DNA of 6,435 nucleotides. It comes from CAYLMM01 sp964646035 (lineage in GTDB: Bacteria; Krumholzibacteriota; Krumholzibacteriia; LZORAL124-64-63). Position numbers and translations under genes: made by a program. This document shows, piece after piece, positions 1 through 6,207 of this stretch (positions within the stretch are counted from its first letter, which is position 1; the number at the start of each line of letters is the position of its first letter). The stretch lies in assembly GCA_964646035.1 (NCBI GenBank), contig CAZYDJ010000138.1, forward strand, positions 1 to 6,435, written 5' to 3'. The notes beneath the pieces were generated by a model, which worked only from the letters and a program-made list of their open reading frames with translations, was not told the DNA's origin and searched no databases.

Positions 1-1645
1 GCAGGCCCATCTCCTCGACCATGCGCATGTCGAACTGGCTGGTGATGTCGCCGCGCGATGATTTGTAGAGCGGGATGTGATCGATCAGGGCCGACGGTGT
101 GATCAGCACTCCCGCGGCGTGGATGCCCGGATTGCGCGAAAGGCCTTCCAGCACCAGGGCGTTCTTCAGCAGCATGTCGTGCCGCGGGGATTCGTTGCGG
201 ACCTCCTTGAAACCGGGCACCGTCTCGATGGATTCCTTCAGCGACACGCCCGGCCCCTCGGGCACCATCTTGCTGACCCGGTCGGCGTCCTGGAAATTGA
301 ATCCGAGAACCCGGGCCACGTCCTTGATGACGCCGCGCGCGGCCATCGAACCGAAGGTGATGATCTGCGAGACGTTGTCCTTGCCGTACTTGTCGATGAC
401 GTACTGGATGATCCGCGGCCGCTTCTCGAAGCAGAAGTCGACATCGATATCCGGCATCGAGATGCGCTCGGGATTCAGGAAACGCTCGAAGAGGAGCTGG
501 TTGGCGATGGGATCGATGTCGGTGATGCCGAGGCAATAGCAGACCAGGCTGCCGGCGGCCGAACCGCGGCCGGGCCCGACCGGGATATCCATCCGGCGCG
601 ACGCGTTGATGAAGTCCCAGACGATCAGGAAATAACCGGCGTAACCGGTCTCCTCGATGATTCCCATCTCGTAGTTATAACGTTCCTCGAGCTCGGGCGT
701 GATGTCGGGATAACGCTTGTGCAGGCCCTCCCAGGCCAGATGCTTCAGATAATCCAGATCCTCGGTGAACCCGTCGGGCAGGGGGAACTCGGGCAGCAGC
801 AGTTCGCCGAGCTTCAGCTCGAGGTCGACCATGTCGGCGATGCGCAGGGTGTTCTCGACGGCCTCGGGCCAATCCCGGAAAAGATCCAGCATCTCCTGCG
901 GGCTCTTGAAGTAGACCTGGTCGGTGTCGTAGCGCATGCGGTTGCGGTCGTCGAATTGCTTGTTGGTGCCGATGCACAGCAACAGGTCATGAGCCTGGGA
1001 ATGCTCGCGCTTCAGATAGTGGCTGTCGTTCGTGCAGACGATGCCGAGCTTCGCGTCGCGGGCGACCTGGGGCATCAGCTGACGCACGCGGGCCTCTTCC
1101 TCGATGCCGTGATCCTGGATCTCGAGGAAGTAGTTGTCGCGACCGAGGATCTCGCCGAATTCGCAGGCCGCGCGGGTGGCGCCGACGACATTCCCTTCCT
1201 TCAGCATCCGGTTGGGCACCCCGGAAAGACAGGCGCTGAGCCCGATCACGCCCTCGGAATGGGCGGCGAGCAGTTCGTTGTCGATGCGCGGCTTGTAGTA
1301 GAAGCCCTCCAGGAAACCGATGGACGAAAGCTTCATCAGATTCCGCCAGCCCGCATTGTTGCGGGCCAGCAGCACCATATGATTCATCTGCTTGGATTTC
1401 TCGCCGGTCCGGTCGGTATGGTCGGGGGCGATATAGGCTTCCATGCCGAGGATGGGCTTCACCCCGGCCTTGCGGCAGTTGAGATAGAATTCCACCGCTC
1501 CGAACATGTTGCCGTGATCGGTCAACGCCAACGCCGGCATGCCGAACGCAGCTGCCTGTTCGGCCATGGCCTGGGTCTTCATCGCTCCGTCGAGCAACGA
1601 ATAATCGGAATGGTTGTGCAGATGAACGAATGTCTTGTCGGCCAT
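1..1645 (-). CDS. dnaE: DNA polymerase III alpha subunit, N-terminal 548 residues (partial at left edge)
   Basis: Catalytic subunit of the replicative polymerase; acts at the fork with the beta clamp. Translating the minus strand from the ATG at 1645-1643 gives an uninterrupted frame to the window edge. The start is preceded by GGGAAAGG (1650-1657), a modest ribosome site 4 nt away. Residues 1 to about 270 are a PHP domain beginning FVHLHNHSDYSLLDG; the metal-ligand pattern appears complete (H10, H12, D19, H44, E69, H89, C139, D207, H209). The polymerase core follows: GPGRGS at 357-362, then PDIDVDF, whose D401 and D403 coincide in number with the catalytic aspartates of E. coli DnaE. SQIITFG and HAAGVLI follow in the expected order. 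The window stops about four codons before the third catalytic Asp (E. coli D555). The collinearity with E. coli DnaE leaves little doubt. The ATG-only start and N-terminus match DnaE1-type rather than PolC, which would carry an inserted DnaQ-like exonuclease. Confidence 0.97.
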   Translation of the reverse strand, partial: MADKTFVHLHNHSDYSLLDGAMKTQAMAEQAAAFGMPALALTDHGNMFGAVEFYLNCRKAGVKPILGMEAYIAPDHTDRTGEKSKQMNHMVLLARNNAGWRNLMKLSSIGFLEGFYYKPRIDNELLAAHSEGVIGLSACLSGVPNRMLKEGNVVGATRAACEFGEILGRDNYFLEIQDHGIEEEARVRQLMPQVARDAKLGIVCTNDSHYLKREHSQAHDLLLCIGTNKQFDDRNRMRYDTDQVYFKSPQEMLDLFRDWPEAVENTLRIADMVDLELKLGELLLPEFPLPDGFTEDLDYLKHLAWEGLHKRYPDITPELEERYNYEMGIIEETGYAGYFLIVWDFINASRRMDIPVGPGRGSAAGSLVCYCLGITDIDPIANQLLFERFLNPERISMPDIDVDFCFEKRPRIIQYVIDKYGKDNVSQIITFGSMAARGVIKDVARVLGFNFQDADRVSKMVPEGPGVSLKESIETVPGFKEVRNESPRHDMLLKNALVLEGLSRNPGIHAAGVLITPSALIDHIPLYKSSRGDITSQFDMRMVEEMGL

Positions 1646-1686
1646 GATGCCTTTCCCGAAGCTGGTCAGATGCCCCGGCGATCGCG

Positions 1687-1713
1687 GGCGGCCGAAGCAT
1701 AACAACGGCCGCC
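1687..1713. repeat. 8-bp perfect inverted repeat in the dnaE leader
   Basis: GGCGGCCG (1687-1694) and CGGCCGCC (1706-1713) are perfect reverse complements separated by the 11-nt AT-richer spacer AAGCATAACAA. It lies about 42 bp upstream of the dnaE start. No T-run follows on either strand, so a classic intrinsic terminator is unlikely. It could be a protein-binding site or an RNA hairpin in a transcript reading through from the M23 gene. The pairing is directly visible; any function is inference. Confidence 0.6.
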
Positions 1714-1727
1714 GCCGGCGTCCACAA
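1699..1727 (-). promoter_or_regulatory. Candidate sigma70-type promoter for dnaE
   Basis: On the minus strand, TTGTGG (1727-1722) is followed after exactly 17 bp by TGTTAT (1704-1699). These match the -35 and -10 consensus at 3 of 6 and 4 of 6 positions. The -10 falls in the only AT-rich patch of an otherwise very GC-rich gap and lies in the spacer of the inverted repeat at 1687-1713. The match is weak and the organism's consensus is unknown, so this is a candidate only. Confidence 0.3.
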
Positions 1728-1778
1728 GAGGCCTTCGCCGCCTTGACGGCGGCGGGATACAACCTTGGCGCGGCCCGC

Positions 1779-3611
1779 TCAGGGGGCCGGCGCAGGCAGG
1801 TAGGAACGACTGACCCGGTGGCCGGCGTTGTCGGCGACTTTGATATCCAGGGTATGCCGCGCGGAGTCCAACGAATCCGGCAGAACCACCAGCAGCCGAT
1901 GCCGCGGCAGATCCGGCTCGACAATCAACGGGCTGCCGTCGAGATAGGCCGCAATTGCATCAGGATCGATCCCCGATCCCCGATCCTCCAGCCCGATGCT
2001 GACGGTCTGCCAGCGCCTGGCCGCGAATCCGGGTCTTGAAGCCTCCGCGGCGGCTTCGAACAAGCCTTCGAACGGCCCCGGGCCGAGATAGGGTTGGACG
2101 ATGTCACCGAAAAGGGCATAGCGGCCCGGCCCGGACAGGTCGACGATCCAGCCGCCCGCGACCGGGTCGAACCGGGGATTGTCGACGAAATCCCAATCCC
2201 CTTGCGGACCCTGCAGGTACAGAGCGATGTCGGCGCCGAGGCTGTCCGCCTGCAGACCTGCCAATTCCACCGGCACCGGATGCGCGGCGGGCCAATCGGC
2301 GGCCAGGCAGCGCAGGCTGAAACCCGCCGCCCGCAGGCCCTGCCGCTCCAGGGCCGCCGCCTTCTCGTTCGCGGACAGCGTGTCCGGCGCGAGAACCCGC
2401 CAAGGAAGTCCCGAACCGACGTCGGCGGCGGGTCCGACCCGGTAATCGAAGCCGTCATCGGTTTCCACCAGCAGGAACGGGGTCAAGCGGCGTTCGCAGC
2501 CCGAGTCCGACCGCGGCAACTCGACCGCGACCGGTTCCGGCAGCCAGCCCGGCGCCCGGACGGATTGCGGATCATTGGTTGAGCCGACCCGCAATTCGAA
2601 TCCGGCGGATACAGCGTTGCCCTCGACATCGGCGACTTCCAGAGTGAGATAATGCTTCCCCGGAATGAGAACATCCGGATCCAGACTCCACCGCCCTCCC
2701 CTTCGCCCCGGCAATTCGTTGCCGGCACGCTGCATCAACCAACGCTCCCGGCCGTCGGCCGTTTCAAGCCATTCCAAACGACTGGCGCCGTTCTGATCGA
2801 AGGCGAGTCGATCGTTGCGGGCCTCGAAAACCGTCGCGCCGTCCAGTCTCACCGTCAGGCGATAGGGCTCGAGGCGGTGGCCGCGAATATCCGACGCGTC
2901 GACCACCGCGGCGGAAAAGGCGACCGGGCCCTGGATAGCCAGAAACGGCAGATCACCGGCAAGGGAAGTTTCCGAACGGATCACGTGGGCTACCGGCAGG
3001 CCCGATATGCGGCTCTGCGGGGCTGCCGGATGAGCCCTGATGCCCAGGATGCGCGGCAGGACGGAATCCCCGACCAGGAATCCTTCGCGCTGGGGGTTGA
3101 GCGGCCGCTGCGCGGCGTCCCGGACCTCGAAGTGAAGATGCGGCCCCAGGGTGCCGCTTTCGCCCGATAACGCCAGCGTCTCGCCCCGGACCACCCGGAT
3201 CGCACGCGGCGGCACGTTCACATCCACGCCATAACGGCCGGTCTTTCTCTGGGCGGCTGCTATTCGTTGCGCCAAATCGTCGCGAAAGCGCTCGAGATGG
3301 GCGTAGACGTAGGTCCGTCCCGATTCCCCACGCAGGTAGACCGCCTTGCCGTACCCGCCGGCGGAGGTCTTGAGCCGGCTGATCCAACCGTCCTCGGCGG
3401 CCCGGACAACGAAACCGGACCGGCTCCCGGTCTTGAGATCGATGCCGGTGTGGAAACGCCCGGAGCGGTGCTCCATGAAATCGGAAGTCAGGTATCTGGT
3501 ACCCAGTTCCAGGGGCCAGCAGGGTGTTCCAGCCACCGCGGCGGCGGCTGCGGCGAGCGTCAAAATCACCATGGCGCAGGCGGAAATACGCTGATAAATT
3601 GGGTAAATCAC
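1779..3611 (-). CDS. Secreted M23 (LytM-type) peptidoglycan metallopeptidase with long beta-rich C-terminus
   Basis: Predicted zinc endopeptidase that cleaves peptidoglycan peptides outside the cytoplasmic membrane; 610 residues. I chose the GTG at 3611-3609 because a strong GGAGGAAGGAG lies 9 nt upstream and the protein then begins directly with a signal peptide: short n-region, hydrophobic stretch at residues 11-27, AVA cleavage site near 27. A further GTG at 3722 would put about 50 residues before the hydrophobic core and is unlikely. The M23 domain covers about residues 45-175. All expected catalytic positions are present: H54 and D58 (HTGID), H105 (AHL), H158 and H160 (GPHLHFE), so it should be active. 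About 43 residues separate H105 from the SGESG turn, longer than in simple LytM enzymes and like Bacteroidota-type M23 proteins. Residues about 180-610 look beta-rich and Ig-like; 539-601 (LEDRGSGIDP to ADNAGH) resembles a terminal Ig-like module. No coiled coil of the EnvC/NlpD type is seen. Exact substrate unknown. Confidence 0.9.
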   Translation of the reverse strand: MIYPIYQRISACAMVILTLAAAAAAVAGTPCWPLELGTRYLTSDFMEHRSGRFHTGIDLKTGSRSGFVVRAAEDGWISRLKTSAGGYGKAVYLRGESGRTYVYAHLERFRDDLAQRIAAAQRKTGRYGVDVNVPPRAIRVVRGETLALSGESGTLGPHLHFEVRDAAQRPLNPQREGFLVGDSVLPRILGIRAHPAAPQSRISGLPVAHVIRSETSLAGDLPFLAIQGPVAFSAAVVDASDIRGHRLEPYRLTVRLDGATVFEARNDRLAFDQNGASRLEWLETADGRERWLMQRAGNELPGRRGGRWSLDPDVLIPGKHYLTLEVADVEGNAVSAGFELRVGSTNDPQSVRAPGWLPEPVAVELPRSDSGCERRLTPFLLVETDDGFDYRVGPAADVGSGLPWRVLAPDTLSANEKAAALERQGLRAAGFSLRCLAADWPAAHPVPVELAGLQADSLGADIALYLQGPQGDWDFVDNPRFDPVAGGWIVDLSGPGRYALFGDIVQPYLGPGPFEGLFEAAAEASRPGFAARRWQTVSIGLEDRGSGIDPDAIAAYLDGSPLIVEPDLPRHRLLVVLPDSLDSARHTLDIKVADNAGHRVSRSYLPAPAP

Positions 3612-3620
3612 CGGTCGAGG

Positions 3621-3631
3621 CTCCTTCCTCC
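3621..3631 (-). promoter_or_regulatory. Ribosome binding site that fixes the GTG start of the M23 gene
   Basis: The minus strand reads GGAGGAAGGAG, two overlapping Shine-Dalgarno-like cores, with 9 nt between its end and the GTG at 3611-3609. This site decides in favour of the signal-peptide-proximal start over the longer open frame that extends upstream to 3722. Confidence 0.75.
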
Positions 3632-3673
3632 AGGCTCCCGGGCCCGTTTTTACTTGTAGGTACCCTCTAGGTT

Positions 3674-3702
3674 GTATTAAATTTAGCGGTTGGATTCCAC
3701 AA
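3674..3702 (-). promoter_or_regulatory. Candidate promoter for the M23 peptidase gene
   Basis: On the minus strand TTGTGG (3702-3697) and TAATAC (3679-3674) are separated by 17 bp; the -10 half lies in the most AT-rich patch of the divergent intergenic region (3671-3686). The -35-like element sits in CTTGTGGA, the same octamer found in the candidate dnaE promoter. The hexamer matches are only partial (3 of 6 each), so confidence is low. The same AT-rich patch may also serve the divergent PpiD-like gene, but I could not settle on a plus-strand promoter. Confidence 0.25.
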
Positions 3703-3754
3703 GCTTTTCCGTCCTGGCTCACTTGCCTCCAGCTTATTGGATGGCTTGAAGATA

Positions 3755-3777
3755 CCGCCGGGTCCAGTTACCGGCGG
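3755..3777 (+). repeat. 7-bp GC inverted repeat (hairpin) in the leader of the PpiD-like gene
   Basis: CCGCCGG (3755-3761) and CCGGCGG (3771-3777) pair perfectly around the 9-nt loop GTCCAGTTA. The hairpin ends about 22 nt before the AAGGAG ribosome site at 3800-3805. It has no T-run, so it is not a terminator; it could be a leader RNA structure or an operator, or chance in GC-rich DNA. Confidence 0.45.
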
Positions 3778-3811
3778 CAATTCGCCGAGCCCTGTCCGCA
3801 AGGAGAACAAG

Positions 3812-5614
3812 ATGTTCAAACTGCTCCGGTCCAAGGCCAAGATCTTCTACTGGGTCATAGCCGGATCCTTCGTGCTGTTCATCTTCTTGGCCTGGGGTAT
3901 GCAGTACTCCGGACGCCAGACCCAGCGCCAAGGTCCGGACCACATCGGTTCCATCAACGGCCAGAAGATCTCGGTTCAGGAATGGGATCAGACCTATCAG
4001 GGCTACCTCTCCCGTCTGCGCCAGCAGATGCCGGACCGGACAATGACCAACAACCAGGTGGCGCAGGCCCAGGAAACCGTATGGCAGCAGTTGCTGCGGC
4101 TCAAGCTCGAGAGCGCCCAGATCGAGAAGCTGCATCTCAAGGCCAGCGACGAGGAGATCCTCGACATCCTGCGCAACAGCCCGCCGCCGGAGTTGCTCGC
4201 CAACTACACGGATGAGAACGGCAATCCCGATCGCGCCGCCTATCTGGCCGATCTGGCCAATCCCGACCGCGACTGGACACGGGTCGAGGCCTATCTGCGC
4301 GAACTGGTGCCGCGGCAGAAGCTCTACGCCGAACTGACCGCCGATGTGGCCGTGACCGATTCCGAGGTGCGTGAAGAATACATCCGCCAGAAGGGCCGCG
4401 CGGTCTGCGAATACGTCGGCGCTCTTTTCTCCGATCTGGAAGATCCCGCCGAGCCCACCGACGCGCAGATCGAAACCTGGTACAACGGACATCTCGACGA
4501 TTATACCCAGCCCGGCATGGTGCGTCTGCAGATGGTCGCCTTCCCCAAGGTGGCCAGCGACGAGGACCGGGCCGACATCGAATCTCTGGCCGAGGAGATC
4601 CGCGCCGAGATCATAGCCGGAACCCTCGATTTCGTCGAGGCCGCGGCCATCTACTCCGAGGATTCCACCCGCGACAGCGGCGGCGACCTGGGCACCTTCG
4701 ACCGCAACCAGATGGAGGCGCCCTTCACCGAGGCGGCCTTCAGCCTGCCGGTCGGCGAGATCAGCCGGCCCGTCGAAACGCAGTACGGCCAGCATCTGAT
4801 CGAGGTGCTAGAGCAGGAGAAAGAGGACGGTGAAGTCGTGCGGGTGCACGCACGGCACATCCTCTTCGCCATCAATCCCGGCGAGCTGACGCTGGTGGAC
4901 ATCCAGGAAAAGGCCGACGCCTTCATCGAATCCGCCAAAGCCATCGGCTTCACCGAAGCCGCCGCGGCCGCCGGCCTGACCGTAGTCACTCCCGATCCGT
5001 ACCGCACCGGTCGCGACATCCCCGGTTTCACGGACACCATGCAGGGTACCTTCTCCTGCGTCGACGCCGAAGACGGATCGATCAGCCGCGTTCTGCAGAA
5101 CGACTCGATGTACTACGTGGTCCAGGCCCTCGAGAATATCCCGGCCGGCCCTGCTCCCCTGGCTGATGTCCGCGTCCGCGTGGTCGCCGACTTCACCCGG
5201 CAGCAGCGCGTCGAGATGGCGACCGCCAAGTTGAATCCGGCTGTCGGGGCCATCAAGATGGGCGATGATTTCTCCGTGGTCGCCGAGCGCTTCGGCCTGA
5301 AATACGCGCAGACCGACACCTTCTCCGCCGCCGGCAACATCGAGGGCGTCGGCTACAACACCGACTTCAACAAGCAGGCCATGCAGACAGCGGTCGGAGA
5401 AGTAGCCGAGGGAATCGAGACGACCCGCGGCGTATTCGTCCTGCGACCGGTCTGGAAGTGGGAATTCGACAGCCAGGATTTCGCCGCCGCATTGCCTTCG
5501 CTGCGCAACCGCCTGCTCGGGTTCCGCCAGCAGGAAGCGGTCGAAGCCTGGTTCGAGGATGCCCTGAAGGAAGCCGACATCAAGGATAATCGCAGCGAGC
5601 TGTACCGTAACTAG
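3812..5614 (+). CDS. ppiD: Membrane-anchored PpiD/SurA-type peptidyl-prolyl isomerase and chaperone
   Basis: Predicted folding factor for exported proteins, anchored in the inner membrane with its bulk in the periplasm; 600 residues, close to E. coli PpiD (about 620). The ATG at 3812 has AAGGAG 6 nt upstream. Residues 1-10 are basic, 11-29 form one transmembrane helix (IFYWVIAGSFVLFIFLAWG), and there is no cleavage site, as in PpiD. Residues about 45-200 match the SurA/PpiD N-terminal chaperone region, with INGQKIS, a WDQTY helix and a VTDSEVREEY segment. Residues about 236-333 are a parvulin domain recognised by YSEDSTRDSGGDLGTF (281-296) and FSLPVGEISRPVET with YGQHLIEV ending it. The usual HIL strand at its start is replaced by RLQMVAF. 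A VHARHILF motif appears instead at 345-352, after the domain, and no second GGDLG follows. Catalysis may therefore be reduced and chaperoning dominant. Residues 455-590 are an alpha-rich C-terminal region. It is monocistronic by layout and diverges from the M23 gene. The symbol is assigned by architecture. Confidence 0.85.
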   Translation: MFKLLRSKAKIFYWVIAGSFVLFIFLAWGMQYSGRQTQRQGPDHIGSINGQKISVQEWDQTYQGYLSRLRQQMPDRTMTNNQVAQAQETVWQQLLRLKLESAQIEKLHLKASDEEILDILRNSPPPELLANYTDENGNPDRAAYLADLANPDRDWTRVEAYLRELVPRQKLYAELTADVAVTDSEVREEYIRQKGRAVCEYVGALFSDLEDPAEPTDAQIETWYNGHLDDYTQPGMVRLQMVAFPKVASDEDRADIESLAEEIRAEIIAGTLDFVEAAAIYSEDSTRDSGGDLGTFDRNQMEAPFTEAAFSLPVGEISRPVETQYGQHLIEVLEQEKEDGEVVRVHARHILFAINPGELTLVDIQEKADAFIESAKAIGFTEAAAAAGLTVVTPDPYRTGRDIPGFTDTMQGTFSCVDAEDGSISRVLQNDSMYYVVQALENIPAGPAPLADVRVRVVADFTRQQRVEMATAKLNPAVGAIKMGDDFSVVAERFGLKYAQTDTFSAAGNIEGVGYNTDFNKQAMQTAVGEVAEGIETTRGVFVLRPVWKWEFDSQDFAAALPSLRNRLLGFRQQEAVEAWFEDALKEADIKDNRSELYRN

Positions 5615-5643
5615 GCGCAGCACCGTTTCGATTCCGATAGAAG

Positions 5644-5667
5644 AACGGGCCCCAGTCGGGGCCCGTT
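5644..5667. terminator. Bidirectional intrinsic terminator between convergent genes
   Basis: AACGGGCCCC (5644-5653) pairs perfectly with GGGGCCCGTT (5658-5667) around the tetraloop AGTC, a 10-bp stem. It lies 29 nt after the PpiD-like stop and 26 nt after the stop of the convergent winged-helix gene. The T-run is short on the plus strand (TTTCCTATTGTT) and weak on the minus strand (CTTCTATC). Position and stem strength support a shared terminator. Confidence 0.8.
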
Positions 5668-5693
5668 TCCTATTGTTGCCTTAGTGCCCGGAG

Positions 5694-6128
5694 TCAATCC
5701 TTGTCGAACGGGTTGGCCGGCTTCCCGCGTTGATGCCGGAAAAGTCCGTCGTCCATCTCGTCGATCTTCTCGCGCAGCCGCTTTTCGTGATCCCCATCGG
5801 AGAAAAGTCGCGACATCCGCTCGGCCTCTTCCTGTTTGCGCAGGTCGAAGGCGGCCAACTCGTCCTCCATCGCCGCCGATTGCGCTTCCGGCTCCAGTTC
5901 CTCCAGCAACAGATGATCGCGGATCTCGAGATGAACGTCCCAGGCGCTTTCGACCCGCATCAGGACGCCGGCCGTTTCCAACTCGGAGACTTTCATCCGC
6001 AGGGTCTCGGGCTGCATCCGCAGCATTTCGGCGGTCTCGTCGTACCCGGGCAATGTCCCCTCGCGATGTGAGAGGATCCGGATAGCGGCCACTATCAGGT
6101 GGCCCTCCTCGCGGGTAATATGCGCCAT
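5694..6128 (-). CDS. Small winged-helix-like protein with charged C-terminal helix, function unknown
   Basis: A 144-residue soluble protein, with no signal peptide or membrane segment. The ATG at 6128-6126 has GGAGG 5 nt upstream (6134-6138); a longer open frame upstream has no comparable site. Residues about 8-67 have the layout of a winged helix-turn-helix: helix 1 (IVAAIRILSHREG), helix 2 (ETAEMLRM), helix 3 (PETLRMKVSELETAGVL), then a beta wing (LMRVESAWDVHLEIRD). Residues about 72-128 are highly charged and helical, possibly a coiled coil used for dimerisation, and the protein ends NPFDKD. The pattern resembles small hypothetical proteins I recall from deltaproteobacteria and relatives, but I cannot name a family or a target. 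It lies 79 bp downstream of the right-edge gene on the same strand, probably in one operon. An 8-bp inverted repeat 16-54 bp upstream of the start may be an autoregulatory site. DNA binding is inference from fold pattern only. Confidence 0.8.
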   Translation of the reverse strand: MAHITREEGHLIVAAIRILSHREGTLPGYDETAEMLRMQPETLRMKVSELETAGVLMRVESAWDVHLEIRDHLLLEELEPEAQSAAMEDELAAFDLRKQEEAERMSRLFSDGDHEKRLREKIDEMDDGLFRHQRGKPANPFDKD

Positions 6129-6133
6129 GGCTT

Positions 6134-6138
6134 CCTCC
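6134..6138 (-). promoter_or_regulatory. Ribosome binding site of the winged-helix gene
   Basis: The minus strand reads GGAGG followed by 5 nt (AAGCC) and the ATG at 6128-6126. It selects the 144-residue product over the 190-residue open frame that begins at 6266, which would overlap the end of the upstream gene. Confidence 0.7.
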
Positions 6139-6143
6139 GGCTT

Positions 6144-6182
6144 CGCTGTGTTTCCGAATCTCCTGCGCGAGGTTACACAGCG
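6144..6182. repeat. 8-bp perfect inverted repeat upstream of the winged-helix gene
   Basis: CGCTGTGT (6144-6151) and ACACAGCG (6175-6182) are perfect reverse complements with a 23-bp spacer. The pair fills most of the 79-bp gap between the right-edge gene and the winged-helix gene. It may be an operator with two half-sites or a leader stem-loop close to the ribosome site. An 8-bp match in so short a gap is uncommon but possible by chance. Confidence 0.5.
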
Positions 6183-6207
6183 GGGAGCCGGGCCGCAAGA
6201 GCAAGGC

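Noticed and set aside
1678..1685. GCGATCGC palindrome upstream of dnaE
   Set aside because: Matches the cyanobacterial HIP1 octamer, but a single copy in GC-rich DNA carries no weight and nothing else suggests cyanobacteria.
77..1702. A 541-codon plus-strand open frame
   Set aside because: It is antisense to dnaE, whose minus-strand frame has every expected motif; long antisense frames are common in GC-rich coding DNA, and the translated product is low-complexity without recognisable domains.
1736..1754. CGCCGCC/GGCGGCG hairpin (7-bp stem, 5-nt loop) as a terminator between the M23 gene and dnaE
   Set aside because: No T-run follows it on the minus strand (AAGGCCTC), so it is not a classic intrinsic terminator; such GC stems arise easily at this base composition.
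3636..3651. CGGGCCCG followed by TTTTT, terminator-like on the plus strand
   Set aside because: The palindrome has no loop and only a short stem can form; no plus-strand gene ends here, so a terminator has no purpose.
3609..3722. Longer 647-residue form of the M23 protein starting at GTG 3722
   Set aside because: A GGAGG does lie 3 nt before that GTG, but the spacing is short, the extra 37 residues would sit before a signal peptide, and the extension overlaps the candidate promoter; the GTG at 3611 with its strong site fits better.
3734..5623. Two long minus-strand open frames (353 and 271 codons) opposite the PpiD-like gene
   Set aside because: They are shadows of a well-supported plus-strand gene; neither has a convincing ribosome site or recognisable domain.
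5611..6204. A 197-codon minus-strand frame overlapping the winged-helix gene
   Set aside because: It is in a different frame from the gene with the good ribosome site, its product is arginine-rich low-complexity sequence, and it runs through the terminator hairpin.
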